A stretch of DNA of 50,161 bases from Mnemiopsis leidyi (taxonomy: Eukaryota; Ctenophora; Tentaculata; Lobata; Bolinopsidae): contig JH154158.1 in NCBI GenBank assembly GCA_000226015.1, forward strand, positions 14,002 through 64,162. The letters run 5' to 3'. The notes beneath the pieces were generated by a model, which did no database searches, was not told where the DNA came from, and saw only the letters and a list, made by a program, of their open reading frames with translations. Shown here in pieces: positions 40,001-50,161 of the stretch. Positions within the stretch are counted from its first letter, which is position 1, and each line of letters begins with the position of its first letter. The position numbers were made by a program, and so were the translations under genes.

Positions 40001-42170
40001 GCTGACGGAGACTTGCCAGGATCCGGGCCCGGCTCACTCGACCGCGGAGACTCGGAGATACGGCGTTCTGCCACCTGCCACCTCCTGCCCCCTCCGACTA
40101 AACACTAGTCATGAATTGCCAATTATCTGTATATACCTGTCATTGAGCCACCCTCCATGACCTGGCTCTCAAATCACCTGTCAAACAATTTAACCGCTCA
40201 CATTCCAATTTAGCCGCATCTAACCGGCTCACTCGTATCCAGGATTCTATCCTGGATTGCTCAATCACTAGCTACTTACTTCTCGATATGACTTTTAACC
40301 GTATTAATCATTTCAGTTATCAAAGCGAAGATTCTTGACGATAGATTGGGACGAAGTCACCCTCACGAGCTTCACGGCTACCAGGTAACACCCGGCCCCA
40401 TCTCACCCATCTCACTTTCTAACAACCCCTGATAAGTCCTGCCCCGTATCCCTGCCAGTTACCAACCAATATCTTCGATCTTAGATACAACCCCCTCTGG
40501 GATATTCTCCATTCCAATCTTTATCGGCAATAACTTGTCACTGATATCACCAAACTATGGCGTCATCTTAAACAAGACTAGAGACCCAATAATGGGAACG
40601 CTGCCTGTTAGTGTCAACAGGCCTATTAGCCATCAGGGCAACGGAGGCGTGACAGCAGTCCATTACAGTACTTTAAAGATCGTCACACTTTTTGGACAGA
40701 GCTTTATAGTTTGTAACATTACGTCGTCTCCGGAAACCAGAGTCAAGCCTACAATTGGAGGTTAAGTAACTCTACTTGTACCAAAACAACATTCCAACTC
40801 GATCTAAACAGGGCGTCCCCAGCAAACCACAGTTCGATTTAAAACCAAGGTTTGGGAGCTCTGAGGGATTGTAAGTCACAAAGTCTCTGGGATAGGTGTC
40901 TGCCAGGGATCGTCTGCGAGTCTATCAGTCACCGCACCCGTATTTTCAGTACAGTTACGTGTTGCCATGCACGTTTGGATAATCATTTGACATTCTGTAT
41001 CCATATAATGGAGAGGCGTTACAAATTTGCAACGGCGTAGCCTTGAGGGATCATTTTCAGGGTCAGCTAAATGAACTTTACTCTGAGCATTAGCGGAAAC
41101 ACTTCATTTCAGCTATGCCTACTTTTAAAAATCCCCAAATAATAAACCCTTGAACTGTCCATCCATTATAAAGCATCCCCTAAGTTGTTCAACTGTTACT
41201 ATCACCCTATGTTTTATATCAGTCCAACTGAACCAACAACTAGATTGTTCTCTGGGAAGATATAAGGCGAAGTTAAAACTAACTGTTCTCTAATTCCAGA
41301 TCCATGTGAAAGAGATATTCCACCTTCCCCCGAAAGACAAGCTGCAAGCTGGAGACAGGGTTGCTCTCTACACCCCTGCTGGGGAGGACTTCTGTGGTAC
41401 TTCCTTCGTCCGGAGGGGTACTTACTTACTCTCGGGAAGGATATTGAATTCCATCTTGATCGTTGTGAGTTGTCTTCTTAGTTTTTTGTTGATATTGCTA
41501 GATAACACTCTACGAAACATCGTAAACAAATTTATCAATTAATGAGCTCAATCCTCTGTAATCGAACACATCATGCAACGGTCACAATCATCACTCCCTG
41601 AAGAAAATTATTTTTACCACTAAAGTTTAACAAAACCCCCAATTTCAGACTGCCTGTGACTACTCCCGAAAGTGGTCTACAATTACGCCGTCCATAAAGC
41701 GGACCCTGACCGCTCTGCCACGGAAGAGACACTGTCAGTGTAAAGTCTTCGGATGCGATGGCGAAGTCTGCGGAGGGATGGAGAGTGGTAACGCTTTCAC
41801 CGTCTTTGAGACCAGCAAGTGTTACAGCAGACGGGACACCCTCCAAGAAAGGTGAATAACAGAAATGAATGACACGTACGACACTATCATAATATTATAA
41901 TTGAATACTGGTGGCAACTCTGGATCTTCATTCTGACACTTACAACGTTACACCTACCAGTCTTTCTTTAACATATAAGGTAGCTTAAATCTGAACTCGA
42001 GAGTGTACGATGTAAAACATATGTAAGTATGACTGACCGACCCTCGTCACAGGTGCTACGAAGACTACGGAGAGTGCCGGATGAACAACAGAGGTAACTG
42101 TGCGTGGAGATCACAGAGAAAACCTAAAGTCTGCATGAACGTGGCCAAGAGGAGGATGAGACAAACCTGA
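37060..42170 (+). CDS. TIMP-like: tissue inhibitor of metalloproteinases (TIMP)
   Basis: A secreted inhibitor of matrix metalloproteinases; family members wedge their N-terminal Cys into the enzyme's zinc site. Exons: 37060-37231, 40317-40384, 41300-41464, 41649-41851, 42053-42170. Phases match and give 241 residues. I start at the ATG at 37060, which opens a signal peptide (MFCLVLLVHLASQLAA). The NTR domain shows CFC at 41-43, HNHLC, DDFVIKAKIL, VALYTPAGEDFCGTSF, TACDYSRKW and HCQC. The C-terminal TIMP domain shows the CKVFGCDGEVC knot and GNCAWRSQ, equivalent to the family's SCAW. Fourteen cysteines are present in the mature part, against twelve in vertebrate TIMPs. Two features are odd. 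About 24 residues lie between the likely signal cleavage and CFC, and the residue between the two Cys is Phe instead of a small one. Inhibition by the standard mechanism would need a second cleavage before Cys41. Confidence 0.93.
37232..40316 (+). other. TIMP intron 1 (3.1 kb)
   Basis: Donor GTGAGT after GATTTCG and acceptor CATTTCAG join in phase 1 within DDF|VIKAK. No convincing gene, RNA or mobile element is seen. A short CT run is at about 39900-39914. Confidence 0.6.
40385..41299 (+). other. TIMP intron 2 (0.9 kb)
   Basis: Phase 0 intron between HELHGYQ and IHVKEIF. I see nothing else in it. Confidence 0.6.
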
Positions 42171-43440
42171 GCAGGTGGTTATGATGACCCCTCCCTCCTC
42201 GACAGTTAGACAGTTGACAAAGAGCAACTACACGGGTTGTTGATCCTTAGGGTGACGAGTGAAACGTCCTGCAACGGAATGGAAAGAGAAATGATTTTGA
42301 GCAACCTAGAACCATCAAAAGACTTTGCTCATGCGAGTTGCAAACCTTAGTTTTAGCTACAGCGAAGATCAGAGACAAGCAAGAGACTGAATAGGGCTTG
42401 AACTTTCCACAGAAATTTCTGATTTGATTTTGTTTTGTTATTTCACGAGATTTTCGGCTTGCGCCTGTTTTAGGGTGCGCCAGTTTAATCTTATGAGGAA
42501 ACATCCATTTAGGATAAGAGATCCGATAACGCCGGGTAGAAATGCAAACTTTTCAACATCCCCTTTATATGTAAAAATATTTTTTACTTGCACACGAGAT
42601 TTAGAAAAAACATTTCGAAAAAGAAGATTAAAGCCTTTGCTTGACATTTTGTCAACACGAGGCACAAAATAGGCTTGACAAAACTTTCTTAATATATAAT
42701 TATAGCCTATTATCGCAGAATTCTTTTTTGCTACCCTTACATATACCAGCATTTAACATGCAACACGTGGTAGGGAGTGTTGAACACAAACCCGCCTTCT
42801 ATTTTAGAACTAGAACTAGTGCCTTAATGTGATCTATAACGATACCTAGTCTATATTTGTTGACCCTTTCGGAGCTCAGCTCAGATGTTGATCAGATATG
42901 TTTAGATAAAAATTGTTCAATTGTAAATACTTGGAATCAATGTTATCAGTTTTTAATTCAGATTGTGAAAATTCTTCCTTTTATTTGTTTTGAATATTTA
43001 CATGACGCTTAAAACTAAAATATTTTCATCTTTATCACTTTTTCACAATTTGAACCAGCTTCGAACTAGCTAAGTCTAAGTTGAAAATGATAAATGTACT
43101 TTTCACATGTTAGACTTGTTCACAGTAGAGTAATAAACGGGTTATCTCGATAGAATCCTCCTTGCTCATGCTGCGGGGGATCTAGAAGACATATTTGAGA
43201 CGGTCCATAACAGCGTTGACCAGCTGGCTTGTCGCTTTCTTTTTTCTTATTCTTTTTAAAATTTGGCGTTAGGAGTATACAATATGACGAGTCCTCGACA
43301 GATCCGTAATGTTTTCAATAAAGGCATCTTCCTAATGCTACAAAGGTTGTTGATGATGCTACTGTATTGTTAGAATGAACCGGCGACCGTATAAATCCTC
43401 TGTCTTCTTATAGGCATAATTGTAGAGTTCGCAAACACAT
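42171..43440. other. TIMP 3' flank
   Basis: AT-rich sequence after the TIMP stop. An AATAAA at 43132-43137 is the best poly(A) signal seen and implies a 3' untranslated region of about 970 bases. Open frames at 42424-42752 on both strands have no recognisable motifs. Confidence 0.4.
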
Positions 43441-43565
43441 ACTCTGATAGTCTGATTTGTGTCGAAATAGAGTTCGATAAAGCATCTTTTATTTGAGTAT
43501 TAAACAGACCTAAGTCGAACCGGCGGCAGTATATTCCGTTCCTTTTTGAGCTAGCTACAGAGTGC

Positions 43566-43700
43566 TTTAGCTATAACGTGTTATAGCTAATATAGCTATA
43601 GTGTGCTATAGCTAATAGCTATAGTGTGCTATAGCTAATATAGCTATAGTGTGCTATAGCTAATAGCTATAGCGTATTATAGCTAATAGCTATAGTGTGC
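43566..43700. repeat. palindromic GCTATA microsatellite
   Basis: Several alternations of AGCTATAGTGTGCTATAGCTAATA and shorter variants. The unit is self-complementary (TATAGC/GCTATA), so the array can fold on itself. Confidence 0.8.
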
Positions 43701-44400
43701 CTCAGGTCCATTGAGCGAGTCTCTGTATTTGCTTGTTACTTATTGTATCATTTTACTGAGAGAGTGAGAGCTTGGAGACTTGGTGCAGTAATATCATTAT
43801 CCTGGTGAGTTTGTAATATTATTGATACTGACTATAAGATTACCTGGTACTCTTCAACAACACTCTTCTTTCCTAGTTTATTGAAATTGAAGTAAGTCAC
43901 ATTGAAATGTGCACTGAGTTACGATCAGTTCACAGTTGGTCCGCTTTTCCCGGCTAAACCTTTTGTATATTTTTCCTTTTTCGTTTCCCGTTATGAATAT
44001 GCTACCTGCCGGTATACCTCATTGATTTTGCTGATGGCTCTAGGGAAAGATTTGATGACTCCATTGAAAGTGCTGGTGCAGCGGTATAGACTTTGGGAGG
44101 GATTCCTTTGGGAGCATGGGTGTGTCTGGCTGTCAAATATCTTCAGATTGGGTGTTTCTCGTGGGAACTCTTAAAGGATGGGATGACTACCTCGGTCTGG
44201 TCGCCTCAAAGGCTCAAAACCACCAGAATTCCAGTTCAGAAACCGAGTTTGGAGGTGCAAGTTGCGACGACTGATGTGATGGCTCCTCAAAGATGGGTCT
44301 ATGGTTAGATTTGACATCTGGGTCCTTGCAACCGCAGTACTCCACTTTCCCGGCTAAACCTTTTGTATAGTTGAGTAACCCCTTGAGGTAATTGCGTGAC

Positions 44401-44487
44401 CTATATATTTTTGGATAACAACACCATCATCCGGACATAACACTGATGATGGTCCTGATGATGGTGCTGTAATACAGAAATATATAG
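44401..44487. repeat. long hairpin with 35-base arms
   Basis: The left arm 44401-44435 and right arm 44453-44487 are reverse complements at 30 of 35 positions, around a 17-base loop. The outer ten bases (CTATATATTT) and CACCATCATC pair perfectly. The hairpin lies between the two copies of the direct duplication. It could be the ends of a very short inverted-repeat element or a structured RNA; I see no target-site duplication that I can defend. Confidence 0.75.
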
Positions 44488-45260
44488 ATGCATTCCTATT
44501 AAAATCCTATGTCTATCACTCGAGTCAAGAAGAGAATTACAAAAACCACGTTCAACTCAGTTTCTTATGCGACTCATAAACAAGTATCCGATCATTCAGT
44601 TAAAATAATTGCGTGACCCTTATCATAGAACTGGTTTCAGACATGGCAGTCGTGATCTAGGACCTTGCCAGCCAAGATGCATTCAACTATTGACTTATCA
44701 AGTTTCAGTAGCATAAGTACTAAGTAGTTTTCGAAAACATGCTCTGATCTGTGCAGAAGTAGAGTTCGAAAAGGCATCTTGTATTTGACAGACCTAAGTT
44801 GAACCAGTAATCAGTCCCTTTCTGAGCTAGCTAGTGTGCCTCAATTCCATTTGGTGTGTGCCTGTGTTTGTTTGTTTCTTGTTTTATCATTACTGTAAGC
44901 TTGGAGACTGGGTGCAGTAAATGTAATGCCCCAGAGGGTTTGTAACATCATGGATGCTGACTAAGCTTACCTGATCCTCTTCAACATGATTTTTTTCTCA
45001 AGTTCATTCAACTCAGTCGCATCATCACTTGGAAATGAAGGTGGACCCTTTGGTGCACGTAAGCAATAAGCAATGACGATTGGATATTGAGTTAGGATCA
45101 GTTGGTCCGCTTTCCCGGGTAAACCTTTTGTAGAACCGCAGTACTTGGTAGGCTATTTGTAGCCTTCTGTATCTCAACCTGTTCTTATTTTTCTATTGAA
45201 GCTATAGATTTACTTATCAAGGTTTTCTTCTTTTTCCTCATGAGGTCCTTGTTTTCCTCA

Positions 45261-48200
45261 TCAAGCCTTTTTTGCTTTTCCTGATAGAGTTTGTCCTTTT
45301 TTATCTGTCTGGGTTTTCCTTTCCTCTTCATCAAGTTTGTCTCGTTTTTCCACTTGAGGATTTTTTTGTTTTACTTCTTGAGGTTTTTCATGTTTTTGGT
45401 TATCAAGATTTTCATGTTTTTCTACTTCAACTTGAGGTTTTACTTTTTCTTCGACAATTTTTTCCTGTTTGTCTACTTGAGGTTTCCTTTGTTGTCTTCT
45501 GTGTTTTTTCGATTTGTCCTCCTGAGGTCCTTCTTTTAAAACTACCACCTCCCGAGAACGCCCCTTCCCAATTTTGACTGCTGCCACATCAATGTGCACA
45601 TCTTCCTCTATTCTTTCATTTTTCGGTGGTCTGACTGCCAACTCTATATCCTGGACAGCATTAATTGAAGAATCATTAGACGCATCACATTCAATCATTA
45701 CTAATAACGTGAGATAAAATACTTTTAGCTTGCACTTTAGTCCACTATAAAGGGAATTGAGTGATTGTCTCAAGGATATATTATACAAAAGAGGGTTGAT
45801 GACGGAGTTGATTGGAAGGACAAGTAAAGAGAAGAAGGGATACCAATCTGTAGCGTCAAGAAGATCAATGAAGTGAAGACTGCAAATCACTATGAAGGGG
45901 ACCCAGCAGACAAAGTCTGTCAGAATAATCCACTGTGTCACTATTTGGAGCTTTGCATTCCTCTCTTTCACTGGTGCGGAAGCAGCTGCATTCTTTAATG
46001 CAACTTGTTGTAACCGCTTGGCTGATTTTTGGCTCGTTTTTACAATAGCCATGTAGGAGCAAGTTATCACGATAAAGCAGGTAAAGTTTATACATAGAAT
46101 GGCAAAAACAAAGCTCCTTTGTGGATCCTCTTTTCTCACAAAGTACTTGAACAAGCAAGTAGGGTCGTTACCATAGAAAGACAATGGTTTACGAAAAATT
46201 CCGCCATAGTCCCTGGAAAACATGTTGTCAACAAGAACCTTTATTCGGGACCAGGTTAGTTGGTCATTCATTAATATTCTCCCGTAGTATACCTGAAGAA
46301 TGTCCATATGTAAAGTTTTGCCTGGACAGCCTATGAAGAGTGAATTGGAGTCGCCATATTTGAAACCATTCACAAAGAAGTCTTCAAATATGTCCATCAA
46401 GGGTATGATGGAAATGGCAGAGGAGGCGAGCGTTACTGTACCTGTCATCACCGCTAATTTAATCCAACTTCTTCTACTTCTTTCTTCTGCAGCAACAGAC
46501 ACACTCTTTCTAATTCCTGAGACCCTGAGCAAGCTTAGGATGGACATGGAGAAGAGAGATAACTGCGACCCAAACGTGCTTATGACCCCCAGCGCTACAC
46601 ATGTGTCGCTAGACACCCAGTTTAGTTGTAGATTACAAAAGTTACCTGAGTGATACGAGTCAAAGATAGAGATGACTACTAAATAGACTCCTATTAGTAG
46701 ATCTCCTACACACACTAAAGTTATCAAGGATTTGCTCAGGAGGGCCGATTCAGAATAACAGGTCTTCAGAGTAAAAATACCGTTAACCAGAGACACAGAG
46801 TTCAAAAAGAATGCTGCAACTCCGATAATCCAAGCCAAAACTTTTAGAAACGAGCTGCTAACAAGTTCCCTTCCACAATTTTTATTGCACTCGTCCGATT
46901 TATCAGAGCATTGAATCGTTCCGTCACACTTCTGAACGATAGGAAGATATTCGCCTGACTTCTTACATTTGAAATTATTTATGCATAACGACTCGTCTGA
47001 ATAATCTCCGCAATCGTTCTCCAAATTGCACACCTTGTCATAGGAGAGACATTTTGTGTTTTCACATAAGAAAAAATCGCTGTCCAGCTTTTTCAAATTG
47101 TGGTTCTTGATGAAAAAAGTAATATGGCCATCTTTGTCCGCAGTGAATATCTTACTCCCGTGAAACTGTCCTGGACAAGAGTTCCATCTTATCTGCCTAG
47201 TTATTGGACAAACAGCTTTCTCACACAACCCCAGGCAACTTAGGGACACGTAATACTCCCCGTAAAGGTGCCTACAGTCTTGCTTACTCACTGGGAGCAT
47301 GAACTCAACCGTCTTATTCCATCCGAAAGTTCCTGTCCTGAAGGGGAAATCAAAGGTAGCTGTTGAGCATTGCATGGTCCTCCTTAAGTGAATCAAATCG
47401 GGAAATCCCCTGATACAGTGCATCAACATCACTTTGAAGTTCTGGTTATCTTGAATAGCTGTTGATAACGATATTGTTCGATATTGCATTCGTGACACGC
47501 TACACATTGCAATTTCATTGCCACACGACTCTCTTCTGTCACAAAGGTTTAAGAAAGAGACGACCTTGCCATTTTTGTCGCGACAAAGAAACACTTCATC
47601 GCACGAAATATCTTCATCAGAATAAGGTACAGCTCGAAAGGTTCTTCCGGTCCCACAAGTCGGCCAATCTTCACTTTCGTCGGACCCGTCAAGACAGTCC
47701 AACACTCCATCTTTAGCCCAAGCAAGAGGAATAGGCACTAATTCCCTTCGACTTGATATGTGATAGTTCCTCAAACACTTTCTCTTCGTCAAGACCTTGC
47801 ACTGCTCATGAGTCTCGTCAATATTGCCACTACAATCAGTAACATTGTCGCACAATATGTGTTTGTGCACCATACATGAGGAACCAATTTGGTAACAAAC
47901 TTTCTCTATACCGTCGTCACAGATCTGTGGGACTTTGTGAAAGCCAATTTCAGAGAGTTTCGCGTCAGGGCAGATTATTTGTTTAGCAATGGTTGTATTG
48001 TAGCCGTTTACCGAACATTCGAGACCAACTCTAGTATTGTCCGTACAATTTGTTTGATCCATGAAATCGTCACAAAATGCTATCAACTGGTGTCCGTTAA
48101 CGCCAATGGATCTCCTTAATTCAACCCTTGGGCCACAGCGTGTATAGTTGTGAAGTCTTCTCGTAACTTGACTTTGCGAATTGAAGCAGGTTGAGGCTGT

Positions 48201-48599
48201 CCCGTTTGTGCTGCAATCCTTTTCATCCTGCCCATCAGAACAGTTTTCAAATCCGTCACATATATAGGCAGCCATATGATATCGATGAAGACACTCGTTT
48301 TCCGCAATCATATCACAGTCATTTTCACAAATTATTCCATATGTTAGGCCGTTACAAACGCTTTCATCCCTGCAATAATCGAGTCCCGTGCAAATCATAT
48401 TACATGACTCGGTCACCTGATCATCTTCACAAAATTTCTCGTCTAGATCCGTATTAAGACAATCCTTGACTCCATCGCACCGCTTTAAGTTTACCAGTCC
48501 GTCAGCGTGAAAAAATATGTCTGGAACATGTAGGTTTAGTGAATCGCTTTTTCTATCTTTTTCACGACAAATGTAGCCACATGGGTACTGACTACTGTC
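45261..48599 (-). CDS. LDLa-containing rhodopsin-class GPCR, 5' end missing
   Basis: One large exon encodes 1112 residues. I begin it at the acceptor AAATTTCAG|GAC (48599) because the open frame upstream has no signal peptide and the acceptor is good; earlier exons were not found. The ectodomain of about 600 residues carries about seven LDLa-like modules, with motifs such as CDGVKDCLNTDLDEKFC, CDGFENCSDGQDEKDC, DCLDGSDES, CGDYSDESLC and CDGTIQCSDKSDEC. Seven membrane helices follow, including LITLVCVGDLLIGVYLVVI (helix 2), FAILCINFTCFIVITCSYMA (helix 5), WIILTDFVCWVPFIVICSL (helix 6) and LPINSVINPLLYN (helix 7, NPxxY form). Helices 2 and 5-7 resemble relaxin/glycoprotein-hormone-type receptors, which usually have leucine-rich repeats; none are seen here. 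The C-terminal 100 residues are a Lys/Glu/Gln-rich tail with KPQVE-like repeats. The ligand is unknown. Confidence 0.88.
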   Translation of the reverse strand, partial: DSSQYPCGYICREKDRKSDSLNLHVPDIFFHADGLVNLKRCDGVKDCLNTDLDEKFCEDDQVTESCNMICTGLDYCRDESVCNGLTYGIICENDCDMIAENECLHRYHMAAYICDGFENCSDGQDEKDCSTNGTASTCFNSQSQVTRRLHNYTRCGPRVELRRSIGVNGHQLIAFCDDFMDQTNCTDNTRVGLECSVNGYNTTIAKQIICPDAKLSEIGFHKVPQICDDGIEKVCYQIGSSCMVHKHILCDNVTDCSGNIDETHEQCKVLTKRKCLRNYHISSRRELVPIPLAWAKDGVLDCLDGSDESEDWPTCGTGRTFRAVPYSDEDISCDEVFLCRDKNGKVVSFLNLCDRRESCGNEIAMCSVSRMQYRTISLSTAIQDNQNFKVMLMHCIRGFPDLIHLRRTMQCSTATFDFPFRTGTFGWNKTVEFMLPVSKQDCRHLYGEYYVSLSCLGLCEKAVCPITRQIRWNSCPGQFHGSKIFTADKDGHITFFIKNHNLKKLDSDFFLCENTKCLSYDKVCNLENDCGDYSDESLCINNFKCKKSGEYLPIVQKCDGTIQCSDKSDECNKNCGRELVSSSFLKVLAWIIGVAAFFLNSVSLVNGIFTLKTCYSESALLSKSLITLVCVGDLLIGVYLVVISIFDSYHSGNFCNLQLNWVSSDTCVALGVISTFGSQLSLFSMSILSLLRVSGIRKSVSVAAEERSRRSWIKLAVMTGTVTLASSAISIIPLMDIFEDFFVNGFKYGDSNSLFIGCPGKTLHMDILQVYYGRILMNDQLTWSRIKVLVDNMFSRDYGGIFRKPLSFYGNDPTCLFKYFVRKEDPQRSFVFAILCINFTCFIVITCSYMAIVKTSQKSAKRLQQVALKNAAASAPVKERNAKLQIVTQWIILTDFVCWVPFIVICSLHFIDLLDATDWYPFFSLLVLPINSVINPLLYNISLRQSLNSLYSGLKCKLKVFYLTLLVMIECDASNDSSINAVQDIELAVRPPKNERIEEDVHIDVAAVKIGKGRSREVVVLKEGPQEDKSKKHRRQQRKPQVDKQEKIVEEKVKPQVEVEKHENLDNQKHEKPQEVKQKNPQVEKRDKLDEEERKTQTDKKGQTLSGKAKKA

Positions 48600-49154
48600 C
48601 TGAAATTTCAAAATCATCAAAATACATTTTTGTTTAAGATAATTATAGGTCATCTAAAAAATAAAGGCACTGAACCTAAAAGGGGTCACAATGCTAAGAT
48701 AGGATTTCAATTTACACGTTTAAAGATATGACTCTTTCCTGATCCTTCAAGTTCTCCAAATTTTAGGGTTATACCAGTTTCAAAACCCATATAGCAAAAT
48801 TTCTTCGCCAAGAAAAGTATTGCAAAATACATGAGCCGCGATCTTGCCAATTTGAATATTGATCTTGTTATTGTTTATGTTTATCGGTCAAAATTGATTC
48901 GAAATAACACTTTACATGTCAATAGCAACACTTCGACGTTTATCTAGACTCTTTACCGCTGGAGCCATGACAGAACCTCAATAAATGCCTCTCTTAAGAG
49001 CATTTAATAAACTTATTCTTAAGTTTTACAAGTTCATAGGTTGCGTCTGAACCTTCTCAAAACGATTCATGTGGTTTTCAACATCCAATATAAGTTTTAA
49101 GGTGTTTCAACGAACTTGCTGTGATTAGTGTGACTATATAAAAAGTAAAAATCG
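48600..49154. other. non-coding flank between GPCR exon and retroelement
   Basis: AT-rich sequence without convincing exons. It probably belongs to the intron or 5' flank upstream of the GPCR exon. Confidence 0.45.
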
Positions 49155-50077
49155 ATGTTGAAATTTTTAGATGTAAATTACCGTTTTGTAAATACTATTT
49201 TAGATACCGATATTTTTTATAAGGAGACGGACGCTCATCGTTATTTAAGTTTTAAGAGCACACATCCGCACTATACTTTTAAGTCAGTTGCTTATAGTTC
49301 ATTCTTAAGATTAAGGAGAATTATTATTGACCATAATTTATCAGAATTCCGTTTAAATGAAATGTCAACTTTTTTAAGTAAATCTGATTACCCCACGGAA
49401 CTGCTAAATTCCGTAAGAAATGATGTAATTTGTAAATCTAGAGATTTGACCTACAGAAACAAGGAACATGAGTCAAAGAAATTTGAAGTGGGTTGGGTTG
49501 TAACTTTCCGTTATTTTCCAATAGGGAAACCCCGGCTTTGGGAGTTGTAGCAAAACGTGCTCCAAATTTAAGGGAAATTTTGTTTAGTCAAAGAGATATT
49601 TGTTTAAACACCGGCCGCGGTTCGGTCACCACCAGATGTACACTTCTTGGCACTAGACGTGTAGGTAGATCTTGTGAGTCTTGTGACCTCATGTCCGGGG
49701 AAACAAGGCTCACTATCGGACAGCAGAGCATGAATTGTGCTGGTGGTGATTGCAAGTCCTTTAATTTAAACTACTGTGCTCAGTGCAGTATTTGCAATAA
49801 GGCTTACATAGGAAAGACTGTCCAGCAACTAGGCAGACGTATATGTCAGCATAGAAGTCAAATTCAGGCACTGAGCACAAGCACGTGCATAAATAGGGAT
49901 ATCATAGACGACACTAATACATTAGCAGCTCATGCCATTGAACATAATGTACGAACCAAAGCTGGTTTTAACTCTCTTTATAGATTTTTTATCCTGAAAT
50001 ACGAAGAAAAGGAGAAATTAACTATTTCAGAACAATTTTTATTAATAAGTTTAGGACGTATCGTCCTTACGGTTTGA
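49155..50077 (+). pseudogene. Penelope-like retroelement 3' end, frameshifted
   Basis: The first frame (49155-49547) resembles the region after the reverse transcriptase core in Penelope-like elements: FYKETDAHRYLSFKSTHPHY, then SSFLRLRRII. The second frame (to 50077) holds a Cys-rich linker and a GIY-YIG-type nuclease core (CSICNKAYIGKTVQQLGRRI, then QHRSQI and AAHAIEHN). Similarity passes from one frame to the other around 49520-49540, near GGGAAACCCC, so the copy is frameshifted. The reverse transcriptase itself is missing, as expected of a 5'-truncated insertion. It lies in the plus orientation, opposite to the neighbouring GPCR, and is probably inactive. Confidence 0.8.
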
Positions 50078-50161
50078 ACACTTCAAACCCAATTAGTATC
50101 AACGACCGTTTGGTTTTACAAACCTGATTTTCAAATTTTTATGCCCTTTTGTCATTTTATG

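Larger units (their letters stand above)
43430..45136. repeat. imperfect direct duplication, two copies 1.2-1.3 kb apart
   Basis: Copy A (about 43440-43970) and copy B (about 44735-45135) share a series of segments in the same order. Both have AGAGTTCGA followed by GCATCTT, ATTTGA and CAGACCTAAGT; then GAGCTAGCTA; then AGCTTGGAGACT, GGTGCAGTAA and CTCTTCAACA; then CAGTTGGTCCGCTTT and AAACCTTTTGTA. A third fragment of the last segment is at about 44343-44370. Copy A is expanded by a microsatellite. No protein of a mobile element is visible. Confidence 0.75.

Noticed and set aside
44453-44487. Hammerhead ribozyme candidate (CTGATGA and GAAA)
   Set aside because: The bases between the two core strings do not pair as helix II, and no convincing cleavage site and helix III could be assigned.

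Overview
The window is a piece of animal (metazoan) nuclear genome. The evidence is spliced genes with GT-AG introns and matching phases, Ig, TIMP, LU/Ly6, LDLa and 7TM families found in animals, long repeat-bearing introns, and a GIY-YIG (Penelope-like) retroelement relic. I cannot place the phylum from the sequence alone; the gene set fits an invertebrate. All exon models below were built by hand from splice sites, reading phase and protein motifs. No RNA evidence was available. There is one short assembly gap (ten N at 29941-29950) inside a satellite.

Layout. (1) Plus strand, 1426-17783: the 3' thirteen exons of a receptor tyrosine kinase with about six Ig domains, one membrane segment and a catalytically intact kinase. 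Its first exon(s) lie outside the window or were not found. The first visible introns are long (7.1 kb and 3.3 kb). (2) 19.1-21.2 kb: a cluster of dispersed and inverted repeats. (3) Minus strand, 26228-21433: a complete gene for a secreted, probably GPI-anchored LU/Ly6 (three-finger) protein with a Thr-rich N-terminal region. It carries two tandem copies of its fourth exon that both fit the flanking phases but cannot be joined to each other in frame at their homologous splice sites; this is the pattern of mutually exclusive exons. (4) Plus strand, 27920-33281: a complete eight-exon voltage-gated calcium-channel alpha-2/delta subunit (1010 residues), including a predicted 34-nt intron. (5) Minus strand, 35320-33582: a small gene for a four-helix membrane protein with an N-terminal PPPY motif. 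It is convergent with alpha-2/delta, and the two poly(A) signals face each other about 25 bases apart. (6) Plus strand, 37060-42170: a complete five-exon TIMP gene whose CxC motif is not at the expected mature N-terminus. (7) 43.4-45.1 kb: duplicated repeats and a strong hairpin. (8) Minus strand, 48599-45261: one large exon of a rhodopsin-class GPCR with about seven LDLa-like modules, no leucine-rich repeats and a highly charged tail. (9) 49155-50077: the broken 3' end of a Penelope-like element.

The genes do not form an obvious pathway. Most encode cell-surface or secreted proteins. The strongest candidate for something undescribed is the alternative-exon cassette in the LU/Ly6 gene. It would let one GPI-anchored protein swap a variable, potentially glycosylated stalk of about 110 residues while keeping an identical first finger and the rest of the LU domain.
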